A DNA stretch of 64,000 nucleotides from an uncultured Clostridium sp. (GTDB lineage Bacteria > Bacillota > Clostridia > TANB77 > CAG-508). This document shows positions 17,304 to 25,280 of the stretch, in pieces. The stretch is from assembly GCA_947570695.1 (NCBI GenBank), contig CANOVB010000001.1:140553-204552 (forward strand), read 5' to 3'. A program made the translations under genes and the position numbers. The notes under the pieces were generated by a model that searched no databases, was not told where the DNA came from, and saw only the letters and a list, made by a program, of their open reading frames with translations. Within the stretch, counting starts at the first letter, position 1, and every line of letters begins with the position of its first letter.

Positions 17304-17933
17304 ATGGTAATAACAATAGATGGACTAAGTGCAAATGGAAAATCAAGTTTAGCAAAAATAATTTCTGATAGTATAAAATTCAAGTATTTTAATACAGGTG
17401 CGATTTATAGATGTATTGCTTTACATATTATTGAAAATAGGTTAAGAATAGAGGAAATAGATAGAATTATACCGATAATAAGTAAACTAAAAATTGATTT
17501 TGAAAATGATAAAATATACTTAAATAATATAGATGTTACAAATAGAATTAAAACAGAAGAAATATCTATATATTCAAACAAATGGGCGACCATTCCAGCA
17601 ATAAAAGAAGTTGTACGAAAGATACAAAAAGAGTTTATAAAAGAAAATAATACTATTATGGAAGGAAGAGATATAGGTACTAGAATAGCGCCAAATGCAG
17701 ATTTAAAATTTTATTTATATTCTGAATTTGAAACAAGAGTAAATAGACTATTTAATATGAAGAAATGCATAGATATTAATGAAATAAGAAAAAACTTAAA
17801 AGAGATAGATGATGTAGATATAAATGGAGGAAATTTTGTAAAACCACAAAATGCAATAGAAATAGATACTACCAATTATTCTATTAATGAGGTATATGAA
17901 AAAATGATGAAAGAAATAAATAGAATAATTTAA
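17304..17933 (+). CDS. cytidylate kinase-like protein
   Basis: 209 residues, P-loop kinase. The Walker A region is TIDGLSANGKSSLA, followed by YFNTGAIYRCIALH and MEGRDIGTRIAPNADLKFYL, the CMP-binding signature of (d)CMP kinases. It is slightly shorter than the usual 215-230 residues and the P-loop is unusual (GLSANGKSS rather than GPAGSGKST). It may be a second, non-housekeeping copy, because it sits in an accessory stretch; whether another cmk exists elsewhere cannot be seen here. Confidence 0.82.
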   Translation: MVITIDGLSANGKSSLAKIISDSIKFKYFNTGAIYRCIALHIIENRLRIEEIDRIIPIISKLKIDFENDKIYLNNIDVTNRIKTEEISIYSNKWATIPAIKEVVRKIQKEFIKENNTIMEGRDIGTRIAPNADLKFYLYSEFETRVNRLFNMKKCIDINEIRKNLKEIDDVDINGGNFVKPQNAIEIDTTNYSINEVYEKMMKEINRII

Positions 17934-17996
17934 GAATATTGTTGAACAGCTATATTAAATTAGTAGTTATTAAAATATTAAGAAGGAAGTTAAACT

Positions 17997-18845
17997 ATGA
18001 CAAAAATGGAAGATATTAAATTAGAAAATATCAGAAATATAGAATTTATAAAACAATATTTATCAAAAACAAATTTATCAACTAAAATTATTATCCATCC
18101 AAGATATGATTCAATTCTATGGAAAATTAGTACATTAATGAGAGATGTGGGAGTAAAGGCTTTTTCACCAGAAGCGATCAATTTATTAGATTCAATCTTA
18201 GTAGTACAAAAAGATGGAAGCATAGCTATATTTAAAAATGATAGTAGAACCGCAAGTTTAACTAGTACAAGGTACTTATTTGATGAAGATAATAATAAGC
18301 TCAGAAGAATTTTTTGTGAAACTACTTGTGATGGTTCAGAAATAACATCGATAAGCACTTATGATGAAGAAGGAATAGAAGAAAGTTTAATGCTATCACA
18401 AAAACTTATTGATGGAAGCAAATATTATAGTAATACAGTAAGAGTTCCAGATAGAATAGATATGATAAAGATTGAAAGTATTTCTGAAAAAAATAAGCAA
18501 AGAGAAAGATTAGAAGATGCATATCAAATAAGAACTTTTTGTTTTGCTTATGAAGATATAAATCCAACAGCTGATGAAATAGATCCATTAGACATAATAC
18601 ATTTATCATTTTTAGGAGTACCAGAGATTTATCGAGATTTAGAATCAGATGAGAAAGAAATAATAGAAGAATGTGATGGAGAAATATTTCCATTAGATGA
18701 CGATAATAAAGAAAGACAATTAAAAGATTATATGGCAACAAATAAATTTTATGGAAGAACAAGAAAATTTGAAAGAGCTATTGCAAGGTATTTAGATATA
18801 GAAGATAGACTTCCAGAAGAAGGACCAACTTCTACTATTGTGTAA
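17997..18845 (+). CDS. hypothetical protein
   Basis: 282 residues with no membrane segment or signal. I do not recognise the family. Visible blocks are a basic/hydrophobic N-terminal third (IKQYLSKTNLSTKIIIHPRYDSILW), a middle with several Ser/Thr (SRTASLTSTRYLF) and an acidic C-terminal third (DLESDEKEIIEECDGEIFPLDDD). AAGGAAG lies upstream of the ATG. Codon use is host-like. It follows the CMP kinase-like gene by about 60 bases. Confidence 0.7.
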   Translation: MTKMEDIKLENIRNIEFIKQYLSKTNLSTKIIIHPRYDSILWKISTLMRDVGVKAFSPEAINLLDSILVVQKDGSIAIFKNDSRTASLTSTRYLFDEDNNKLRRIFCETTCDGSEITSISTYDEEGIEESLMLSQKLIDGSKYYSNTVRVPDRIDMIKIESISEKNKQRERLEDAYQIRTFCFAYEDINPTADEIDPLDIIHLSFLGVPEIYRDLESDEKEIIEECDGEIFPLDDDNKERQLKDYMATNKFYGRTRKFERAIARYLDIEDRLPEEGPTSTIV

Positions 18846-18942
18846 TAAATAGGTAAAACGAACTTAAAATATATATGATTAGAAGTGGATTTATATTTAA
18901 TAATATTTGAATTAGATTAAAATAGTTATAATATAATTAAAA

Positions 18943-18978
18943 TCACCTCCTGCCATATATTACAACAGCAGGAGGTGA
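18943..18978 (-). terminator. terminator of the 19-kb cassette gene
   Basis: An 11-bp perfect stem (TCACCTCCTGC / GCAGGAGGTGA) lies 23 bases beyond the stop of the minus-strand orphan gene, with a modest T-run on that strand. Confidence 0.75.
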
Positions 18979-19000
18979 GGTCAGTCAAAACGCTATTTGG

Positions 19001-19282
19001 TTATTTGAACTTGGCACCTCTTATAATAAACACTCTTCCATCATAGGACCAGCATTCATCACAGCTAATACCCAGCTCACCAAGCACTTCCAAAAGTTCA
19101 TTGGAAAATTCTTCACGATACTCATAACCTACCTCCCAACGGATAGAAATTTCTTTCAGAAAAATTTCACTGTCGGAAAAAAATTCAGAAACGAGCATGC
19201 AGATAACTCTTCCTTTAAATGTATGAGTTTGGTACTTGTCCCTTAGTTCCTGAGCTTTTTCATAAAATTCCCTGTTTTTCAT
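19001..19282 (-). CDS. orphan 93-residue protein, atypical composition
   Basis: The start is placed at 19282 because GAGGTG lies 9 bases upstream; an ATG four codons earlier touches that site. The protein is soluble, rich in Glu and aromatic residues (REFYEKAQELRDKYQ, EVGYEYREEFSNELLEVLGELG). Two cysteines lie close together (CDEC). I do not recognise the family. Base composition is more GC-rich than its neighbours. It has its own promoter, an 80-base leader and a strong terminator, like the other cassette genes. Confidence 0.72.
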   Translation of the reverse strand: MKNREFYEKAQELRDKYQTHTFKGRVICMLVSEFFSDSEIFLKEISIRWEVGYEYREEFSNELLEVLGELGISCDECWSYDGRVFIIRGAKFK

Positions 19283-19378
19283 TATGGCATACACCTCATT
19301 AAATTATTAGATATGCTAGTGCATGAACAGTGACTGACCATAGCTGTTCAACTCAAACGTGTATAATATTACTATATA

Positions 19379-19407
19379 AATATATCATAAAAGTAGTATA
19401 TTGTCTA
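19379..19407 (-). promoter_or_regulatory. promoter of the 19-kb orphan gene
   Basis: On the minus strand, TAGACA (19402-19407), 17 bases, TATATT (19379-19384). In the leader, GAACAG (19325-19330) and CTGTTC (19344-19349) form a dyad. Confidence 0.55.
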
Positions 19408-19446
19408 ATAAAAATAGGTTAATTAAAGTAGATACTTAAAGATTAG

Positions 19447-19593
19447 AAAATAGAAAATGAATTAAAAGAACTTATGTGCAAATTTGAAAATGTAACTGAA
19501 GACGAAATTCCACTTACTATTTTAAATAATGTAAAAGTTAGAATATTGAATCCTTTAGTTAATGGAGATAGATTAAGTAATTTATTTAAATAG
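19447..19593 (+). pseudogene. possible gene remnant
   Basis: An open frame of about 48 codons without a proper start (first ATG at 19474, no ribosome site). It reads like real protein (ELKELMCKFENVTEDEIPL, VKVRILNPLVNGDRLS). It lies in the 380-base gap between the orphan gene and the CYTH gene. Parent family not recognised. Confidence 0.35.
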
Positions 19594-19676
19594 TTACAAT
19601 GATACAAAAATTATTCTAGAATTAAAGATAATTTAAGAAAAGATATGATAAAAAGTAAAATTATTGGGAGGAGAAA

Positions 19677-20228
19677 ATGAATACTGAATATAAAGAACAT
19701 GAAATAAAAGTTTTGGATGTAGATATTGAGCAATTAGTGAAAAAATTAGAGAAAATAGGAGCAAAAAAAGTTTATGATGATGAACGTACTATAATTGCAC
19801 TAGATACTCCAGAAAGAATGTTTTTAAACAAACATGATAAATTGATTAGAGTAACAGATGAAGGCTCTATAAAAGTAACAATGCATGTTAATCAAAGTAA
19901 ACCAGAAATTAAAGAAGGAATAAAATTTAAGACAAGTAGATTAAAAGAAACTATGGATTTCTTTCATCAGTTAGGATTAGATCCTATTAGTAAAGTAAAA
20001 GCAAAAAGAATATCATATGAATTAGGAAAAATTGATTTTGATATAGATAAATTCCCTGCTATTCCAGCTTTTTTAGAAATAGACATAGAATTTATAAAAG
20101 AAGAGGGATATGAATTAGAACAGTTATTAAAAGAATTAGGATTAGAAAATAATAAAGTAGTAGTTATGGGAACAGAAGACATTCATAATTTATATGGTAA
20201 AGATTATTTTGATGAATATAAAATGTAA
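19677..20228 (+). CDS. CYTH domain protein (class IV adenylate cyclase / thiamine triphosphatase superfamily)
   Basis: 183 residues. The N-terminal EHEIKVLDV is the ExExK signature of the CYTH triphosphate tunnel. Later strands supply the alternating charged residues (KLIRVTDEG, KVTMHV, ISYELGKIDFDIDKF, FLEIDIEF). Members hydrolyse inorganic or organic triphosphates or, in a few cases, make cAMP; in Firmicutes a phosphatase role is more usual. GGGAGGAG lies directly before the ATG. It belongs to the nucleotide-related accessory stretch. Confidence 0.88.
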   Translation: MNTEYKEHEIKVLDVDIEQLVKKLEKIGAKKVYDDERTIIALDTPERMFLNKHDKLIRVTDEGSIKVTMHVNQSKPEIKEGIKFKTSRLKETMDFFHQLGLDPISKVKAKRISYELGKIDFDIDKFPAIPAFLEIDIEFIKEEGYELEQLLKELGLENNKVVVMGTEDIHNLYGKDYFDEYKM

Positions 20229-20330
20229 ATCGAGTATCTAATCTAATAGGCAAAAACAAGCTAGAATTTATATTTTTACATATTAAAAAATAAAATTATT
20301 AGGAAATACTAATATATAAGGAGTTAATAA

Positions 20331-20881
20331 ATGAGAATATATATAGTAAGGCATGGACAAGTCCCTCATAATGCACTAGGTCAGTACAATACAGATGATG
20401 AAGATTTGACTGAGGTAGGTATAAATCAAGCAGAAGAATAAAAGAAAAAATAAAAAATATAACATTTGATATAATTATATCTTCACCATTAATAAGAGCA
20501 AAACATACTGCCAATATTATAAACATTAATAATAAAAAAATTATAACAGACAGTAGAATTAAAGAAAGAAGTTGTGGAGATTTAAGTGGTAAACCATTAG
20601 AAATAACTAATAGAGATGAGTATTGGAATTATAATACAACTATTCAATATGGAACAAGTGAAAATATTAAATTGTTTTTTGAAAGAGTTTTTGAATTTTT
20701 AGATGAATTAAAAACAAAAGAATATGATAGTGTTTTAATAGTTGCTCATAGCGGAGTTTCTAAAGCTTTTAATGCATATTTTGATGGAATAAAAGACGGG
20801 AATTTTTTAAATAGAGGGTTGAAAAATTGTGAAATAAAAGAATATAAATTGCAAAAAAGAAAATCAAGAAGTGATATCTAA
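20331..20881 (+). pseudogene. histidine phosphatase (phosphoglycerate mutase-like), frameshifted
   Basis: The gene begins with MRIYIVRHGQVPHNALGQY, containing the RHG phosphohistidine motif, and stops at 20439-20441. The next frame continues at once with IKEKIKN..FDIIISSPLIRAKHTA and later LIVAHSGVSKAF, the second catalytic His. Loss of one base around 20438 (TTA to TA in an expected ..EELKEK..) explains the break; the repaired protein would have 183 residues. Either a pseudogene or a sequence error. The intact fold would be a small-molecule phosphatase. Confidence 0.85.
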
Positions 20882-21002
20882 AATTTCCATTAACTGATAT
20901 ACCAGAAAATATATAAACTCATAGTTAAAGCCTTATAACTAAAGATTTTGCTCAAAACAAGTTTTTACACGTTTAACTAAAAACATGAAAAAGAGGTGAA
21001 AA

Positions 21003-21521
21003 ATGATGAAACAAGGAGTAATAATTGCAGGATTTGCGACCTGTGGAAAAAGTGTGCTAGGAAGAAAATATAAAAATGTGATAGATTTAGAATCAAGTAA
21101 TTACAAGCATATTAATGACCTTGAAAATGTTCCAGTAGAAATGAGGAAAGGTACTAAAAGGGAAATAAATCAAGAATGGCCTGAAAATTATTATCGAGCA
21201 ATTAATGACGCTATAAATAAATATGATGTAGTTTTGGTTCAATTAAAACCAGAACATTTAGATTATTTTGATAAAAAAGATATTAGATATAGTATAGCTT
21301 ATCCTGATATTAACGATTGGGAAACAGTTGAAATGAAATGTATTGATAGAGGAAATAACCCTAATTTTATAAAAAGACTAAAAGAAGTATTTATTCCATA
21401 TTATGAGGATGTTATGAGAAGAAATTATGAAACATTGTATATTATTGGTAAAAATGAAACATTAGAAAGCGTTTTAATTAAAAATAATTTCAATTTAAAA
21501 GGAAGTGATATAAATGAATAA
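21003..21521 (+). CDS. P-loop nucleotide kinase-like protein, phage-type
   Basis: 172 residues. VIIAGFATCGKSVLG is a Walker A motif. NVIDLESSNYKH and the pattern INDAINKYDVVLVQLKP recall small AAA/adenylate-kinase-like proteins common in phages and mobile islands. The substrate is unknown. AGAGGTG precedes the ATG. It lies between the broken phosphatase and a KilA-N gene. Family placement by motif only. Confidence 0.7.
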   Translation: MMKQGVIIAGFATCGKSVLGRKYKNVIDLESSNYKHINDLENVPVEMRKGTKREINQEWPENYYRAINDAINKYDVVLVQLKPEHLDYFDKKDIRYSIAYPDINDWETVEMKCIDRGNNPNFIKRLKEVFIPYYEDVMRRNYETLYIIGKNETLESVLIKNNFNLKGSDINE

Positions 21522-21651
21522 TGAAAATAGGCATAATACAATAATTAACTGGGAAGTGGGGATTTAAGAAAACACTTGCTAAAAGCCTTTAAAATAAGCA
21601 TTTCTTTAAAATGAGTTTTACATATTTTAATAAAAAGAGAGGTGAAAAAGA

Positions 21652-22509
21652 CTGAAAAATAAAATTATTGAAGTTCAAGATATAAGTATAAATGTAACAA
21701 ATATAAATGAAAAAGATTATATTTGTATTTCTGATATCGCAAAAGCCAAAAGTGATAAATCACGAGCTGCAGATGTTATAAGAAATTGGTTGCGTAATAG
21801 AAGTACATTAGACTTTTTAACTGCTTGGGAAGAATTATATAATCCAAATTTTAAAGTGTTCGAATCTGAACACTTTAGAAAGCAAGTAGGGTTACTAACT
21901 TTTACACCAAGTGTTACAGAATGGTGTGAAAGAACAAATGCTATAGGTATGTATTCTAAAATGGGTAAATATGGTGGAACTTATGCACATAAGGATATTG
22001 CATTTGAATTTGCTTCGGCAATAAGTTCTGTATTCAAATTATATTTAATAAAAGAATTTGAGAGATTAAAAGAGTTAGAAAATCAGAATAGAGAATGGGA
22101 TGTAAAAAGAATATTAACCAAAAATAATTATTTAATACATACTGATGCAATTAAAAATTACATATTGCCAGATAATGATTTTTATAAGAATAGAGAATGG
22201 TTAAAATATGCTGAAGAGGCAGATATTTTAAATGTTGCTATTTTTAATACAACTGCTAAAAAATGGAGAGAACTAAATCCTGATTTAGCAAAAAATTCAA
22301 ATGTTAGAGATTTTGCAACAATTAATGAGTTAACTGTATTGTCTAATTTAGAATCCCATAATGCAGAGTTAATTAAAGGAGGAAAAAGTAAGGAAGAAAG
22401 ATTTGAGATATTAAGTAGTATTGCTAAATATCAGTTAGATGTACTTAATAATGCAGAAAATATAAAATTACTAGTAGATAAAAAGGATAAGGAAAAAAAT
22501 AATGAATAA
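21652..22509 (+). CDS. KilA-N domain protein, apparent CTG start
   Basis: KilA-N is a DNA-binding domain spread among phages and large DNA viruses. The domain (YICISDIAKAKSDKSRAADVIRNWLRN, later MGKYGGTYAHKDIAFEFASAIS..FKLYLIKEFERLK) begins well before the first ATG/GTG/TTG codon in frame, at 21790. The only placement with a good ribosome site (AGAGGTG at 21638-21644) is CTG at 21652, giving 285 residues. The C-terminal 120 residues are of unknown function. The start is either truly CTG or a mutated ATG. It overlaps the next gene by 8 bases, so they are coupled. Confidence 0.75.
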   Translation: MKNKIIEVQDISINVTNINEKDYICISDIAKAKSDKSRAADVIRNWLRNRSTLDFLTAWEELYNPNFKVFESEHFRKQVGLLTFTPSVTEWCERTNAIGMYSKMGKYGGTYAHKDIAFEFASAISSVFKLYLIKEFERLKELENQNREWDVKRILTKNNYLIHTDAIKNYILPDNDFYKNREWLKYAEEADILNVAIFNTTAKKWRELNPDLAKNSNVRDFATINELTVLSNLESHNAELIKGGKSKEERFEILSSIAKYQLDVLNNAENIKLLVDKKDKEKNNE

Positions 22510-22813
22510 CAAAATTCAAGAAGAAATAAAAAAGATTAAGGATGAAAAAGAACAGTTAGAAGTGTCTAGAGAGATAAACAAAATTGATGAGTATAAAAAC
22601 AAATTACAATTAACTAATTATACATATGATTATGAAATTCAAGAATTTATTAGTAATATTATTAATAAATATAGATATAAAATTGAAGTTCATAATTTTT
22701 ATAATGCACCAGCTGGACAAGATGAAGTATCAGACCAATATAATACTTTGTGCACTATAGAAAAAATGATTGCTCAATATGTATCAATAAAGATAGCTAA
22801 TCAAAGTGAGTAA
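22502..22813 (+). CDS. hypothetical coiled-coil protein coupled to KilA-N
   Basis: 103 residues. The first 50 are a charged heptad-rich helix (IQEEIKKIKDEKEQLEVSREINKI); the rest is mixed (NYTYDYEIQEFISNIINKYRYKIEVHNFYNAP). Its start overlaps the end of the KilA-N gene by 8 bases. Not recognised; possibly a partner of the KilA-N protein. Confidence 0.65.
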   Translation: MNNKIQEEIKKIKDEKEQLEVSREINKIDEYKNKLQLTNYTYDYEIQEFISNIINKYRYKIEVHNFYNAPAGQDEVSDQYNTLCTIEKMIAQYVSIKIANQSE

Positions 22814-22843
22814 AATAAATTGAAAGTAGAGAAGGTGAAATAG

Positions 22844-23729
22844 ATGAATGAAGAAATGTCAAAGATGAATATCAACTGGTATCCACGGACACATGGCTAA
22901 AACCAGAAGACAAATAGAAGATGATTTAAAATTAATAGACGTAGTAATTGAGTTATTAGATGCAAGAATACCAATATCAAGTAGAAATCCAGAAATAAAA
23001 AAAATAACTCAAAATAAGAAAAGAATAATTTTGTTAAATAAAAGTGATTTATCAGATGAAAAAATAAATAAAAAATGGCTAGAAAAATTATCTAAAGAAG
23101 CACCAGTAATTTTAACAGATTCTAATTCTGGAAAAGGTATAGAAAAAGTTACTAAAAAAATTGATGAATTAATGAAAGAAGAAATTGCAAGACAAGCAGC
23201 AAGAGGAAGAATAAATAAAACAATAAGAGTAATGATATTAGGAATTCCAAATGTTGGAAAATCTTCTTTTATAAACAGAATTTCTAAAAGAACTACAATG
23301 GAAGTAGGAAATAAACCGGGAGTTACTAAATCAAAACAATGGATAAAAATAGGAAAGAATCAGGAATTGCTAGATACACCAGGAGTTTTATGGCCAAAGT
23401 TTGAAAATAATAAAATTGCTTTAAATTTAGCATATACAGGAACAATAAAAGATGATATATTAGAAAAAACAGAAATTGCTTATGAATTATTAAAAGAATT
23501 ATATGGAAAATATAAAATTAATATACAAGAAAGATATAAAATTACAGATGAAGAAATAAAAAATATAGAAGAAAAAGATAATTCTATTTATGAGCTAATG
23601 AGCTTAATTGGAAGAAAAAGAGGAGCATTAGTTTCTGGTGGAAATATAGATGATGAAAAAACAGCTAGAATTATTTTGGATGATTTTAGAAATTGTAAAT
23701 TAGGGAAGATAAGTTTAGAAGAGCCTTAA
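22844..23729 (+). CDS. rbgA: ribosome biogenesis GTPase RbgA, one-base frameshift near the N-terminus
   Basis: RbgA is a circularly permuted GTPase needed for late assembly of the 50S subunit. MAKTRRQIEDDLKLIDVVIELLDARIP, NKSD (G4), GIPNVGKSSFINR (G1) and LLDTPGVLWP (G3) are all present. Other RbgA proteins start with ..INWFPGHMAKTRRQ. Here, AAGGTG and ATG 22844 begin MNEEMSKMNINWYP, then one extra base (C near 22885) shifts the frame to a stop at 22896. The remaining frame is open from the internal ATG 22893 (278 residues). Repaired length is 294. Likely a sequence error or re-initiation at 22893. Confidence 0.9.
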
Positions 23730-23742
23730 GAAGGAGTAAAAT

Positions 23743-24138
23743 GTGGATTTTATAAAAAGAGAAAAAGATTTAAGAGATGTAAAATTATTATCGCCATTAA
23801 TATGGGCATATGTTGGAGATAGTGTTTATGAATTATATGTTAGAACAAGGCTAGTGAATTCATCTAATGCGAAACCACATAAATTGCATATTGAATCAAT
23901 AAAATATGTTAAAGCAAAAGCACAGGCAGATACTTTAAAAAGAATATTAGATAAATTAACAGAAGAAGAAAAAGACATTGTAAGAAGAGGAAGAAATACA
24001 GAAAATCATCATATAGCTAAAAATGCGAATTTAGAAGACTATACATATTCTACAGCTTTTGAAGCATTAATTGGATATTTATATTTAACTAAACAAGATG
24101 AAAGATTAGAAGAAATTTTAAATATTTGTATCAACTAA
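23743..24138 (+). CDS. mrnC: mini-ribonuclease III
   Basis: 131 residues, catalytic RNase III domain without a double-stranded RNA-binding domain. It matures 23S rRNA in Bacillus. LSPLIWAYVGDSVYELYVRTRL holds the catalytic Asp, RRGRNTEN and YSTAFEALIGYLYL the remaining active-site segment. The start is a GTG 7 bases after AAGGAG; no ATG fits the frame. It follows rbgA by 13 bases, so both ribosome-maturation genes are in one operon. Confidence 0.93.
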   Translation: MDFIKREKDLRDVKLLSPLIWAYVGDSVYELYVRTRLVNSSNAKPHKLHIESIKYVKAKAQADTLKRILDKLTEEEKDIVRRGRNTENHHIAKNANLEDYTYSTAFEALIGYLYLTKQDERLEEILNICIN

Positions 24139-24219
24139 AATATAACAAATTAGATGCTTTTAAAATTTACAGTATTATTGGCAAATACAAAAATAAATAG
24201 TATTTTACAAAATAAAAAC

Positions 24220-24240
24220 AGAACAGTGTATTACTGTTCT
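24220..24240 (-). terminator. terminator of tRNA-Glu
   Basis: On the minus strand, an 8-bp stem (AGAACAGT / ACTGTTCT) is followed by GTTTTTATTTT, 15 bases beyond the tRNA end. Confidence 0.75.
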
Positions 24241-24254
24241 AATATTAAAAAATA

Positions 24255-24329
24255 TGGTGACCCCTACGGGAATCGAACCCATGATTCCACCTTGAGAGGG
24301 TGGCGTCTTAGCCGCTTGACCAAGGGGCC
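24255..24329 (-). tRNA. tRNA-Glu, anticodon CTC
   Basis: The minus strand folds into a full cloverleaf: acceptor GGCCCCT/AGGGGTC, D-arm GTC/GAC, anticodon stem CCACC/GGTGG with loop CTCTCAA (anticodon CTC), T-arm ATGGG/CCCGT with TTCGATT. A73 and an encoded CCA end the gene. It reads GAG codons. It is antisense to its neighbours and has its own promoter and terminator. Confidence 0.95.
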
Positions 24330-24345
24330 ATATATCAACTACTTA

Positions 24346-24374
24346 TTTATACCATATTTGAGGTCTTTAGTCAA
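24346..24374 (-). promoter_or_regulatory. promoter of tRNA-Glu
   Basis: On the minus strand, TTGACT (24369-24374), 17 bases, TATAAA (24346-24351), ending 16 bases before the tRNA 5' end. Confidence 0.7.
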
Positions 24375-24413
24375 TATATACATTTTAATTTTTAAAATAT
24401 AAAGGAGGAAAAA

Positions 24414-25037
24414 ATGAAAATAATTTATGGAACAGGAAATCGTGGCAAATTAGATGCTATGAGAAAAATAATAAAAAATCATGGTTTTGATGCAGAATTA
24501 TATACAATAAAGGATATTGGATTTGATAAAGAAATTATAGAAAATGGAAAAACTTTTGAAGAGAATTCTGAAATAAAAGCAAAAGCAATAAAAGAATTTT
24601 GCAATCAAAATAAAATAATAGATAAAATAATTATAACAGATGATGCAGGCTTATGTGTTGATGCTCTAAATGGAGCTCCAGGAATATATACAGCAAGATA
24701 TGCTGGGAAAAATGCAACTCAAGAAGAAAAACTGAATAAGTTGTTAGAAAATATGAAATTATATACAAATATGGAGGATAGAACTTGTAAATTTGTATGT
24801 GTATTAACAGCAATTCTTCCTGATGGGAAAAAATTTTCTGCAAGAGGAGAATGTGAAGGAAAGATTGCATTAAAAATGGGAAAATTAGGAGGAATAACGT
24901 ATGGACCAGTATTTATTCCAAAAGGATTTGATAAACCACTTAGTGATATGACTGAAGAAGAATATGCTAAATCCCATAATCATAGAGATCTAGCAATGAG
25001 TAAATTATTTAGTAAATTAAAAGAAGAAGGATATTAA
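24414..25037 (+). CDS. rdgB: XTP/dITP pyrophosphatase (RdgB/HAM1 family)
   Basis: Removes deaminated purine nucleotides (XTP, dITP) from the pool. It has 207 residues. The start MKIIYGTGNRGKLDAMR is the family signature ([ST]xNxxK). TDDAGLCVDALNGAPGIYTARYAG and a C-terminal KSHNHRDLAMSKL (SHR equivalent) complete the active site. AAGGAGG precedes the ATG. It ends in a strong terminator. With maf and the MazG-like gene it is the third nucleotide house-cleaning gene in the window. Confidence 0.95.
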   Translation: MKIIYGTGNRGKLDAMRKIIKNHGFDAELYTIKDIGFDKEIIENGKTFEENSEIKAKAIKEFCNQNKIIDKIIITDDAGLCVDALNGAPGIYTARYAGKNATQEEKLNKLLENMKLYTNMEDRTCKFVCVLTAILPDGKKFSARGECEGKIALKMGKLGGITYGPVFIPKGFDKPLSDMTEEEYAKSHNHRDLAMSKLFSKLKEEGY

Positions 25038-25079
25038 AAAAATCCCTTTTGCTAATGCTTAAGCAAAAGGGATTTTTTT
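25038..25079 (+). terminator. terminator of rdgB
   Basis: A perfect 13-bp stem (AATCCCTTTTGCT / AGCAAAAGGGATT) is followed by a T-run. Confidence 0.9.
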
Positions 25080-25080
25080 A

Positions 25081-25150
25081 TATTATAGAAAATTCTATGT
25101 AATTTTTATGATATAAAGCTTTTGTCAAACATTACACAGAAAAATTACTA
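25081..25150 (+). repeat. decayed copy of the dispersed hairpin repeat
   Basis: TATTATAGAAAATTC, then GATATAAAGCTTTTGTCAA, then ACACAGAAAAATTAC line up with the hairpin, TATAAAGCTTTC-CAA and ACAGAAAAATTT parts of the 16.5-kb copy. It begins one base behind the rdgB terminator. Confidence 0.6.
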
Positions 25151-25178
25151 TTTTTTTTTAAAAAAGCGAACAAATGTA

Positions 25179-25227
25179 TTGACATTTTTTAAAAAAAATA
25201 TATAATAATTATACGAACATAAATTCG
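25179..25227 (+). promoter_or_regulatory. recN promoter with LexA (SOS) box
   Basis: TTGACA (25179-25184), 16 bases, TATAAT (25201-25206). Just downstream, CGAACATAAATTCG (25214-25227) matches the Gram-positive SOS consensus CGAACATATGTTCG at 12 of 14 positions. A weaker half-match (CGAACAAATGTATT) overlaps the region before the -35. The lexA gene itself is at 62.1 kb. Confidence 0.75.
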
Positions 25228-25280
25228 TATATAAATATAGACTATTATTTAGCCTAAGTAAATATAAGGAGAATAAAGTT

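Noticed and set aside
24154..24402. Plus-strand ORF of 82 codons across the tRNA
   Set aside because: It reads the antisense of tRNA-Glu and its terminator.
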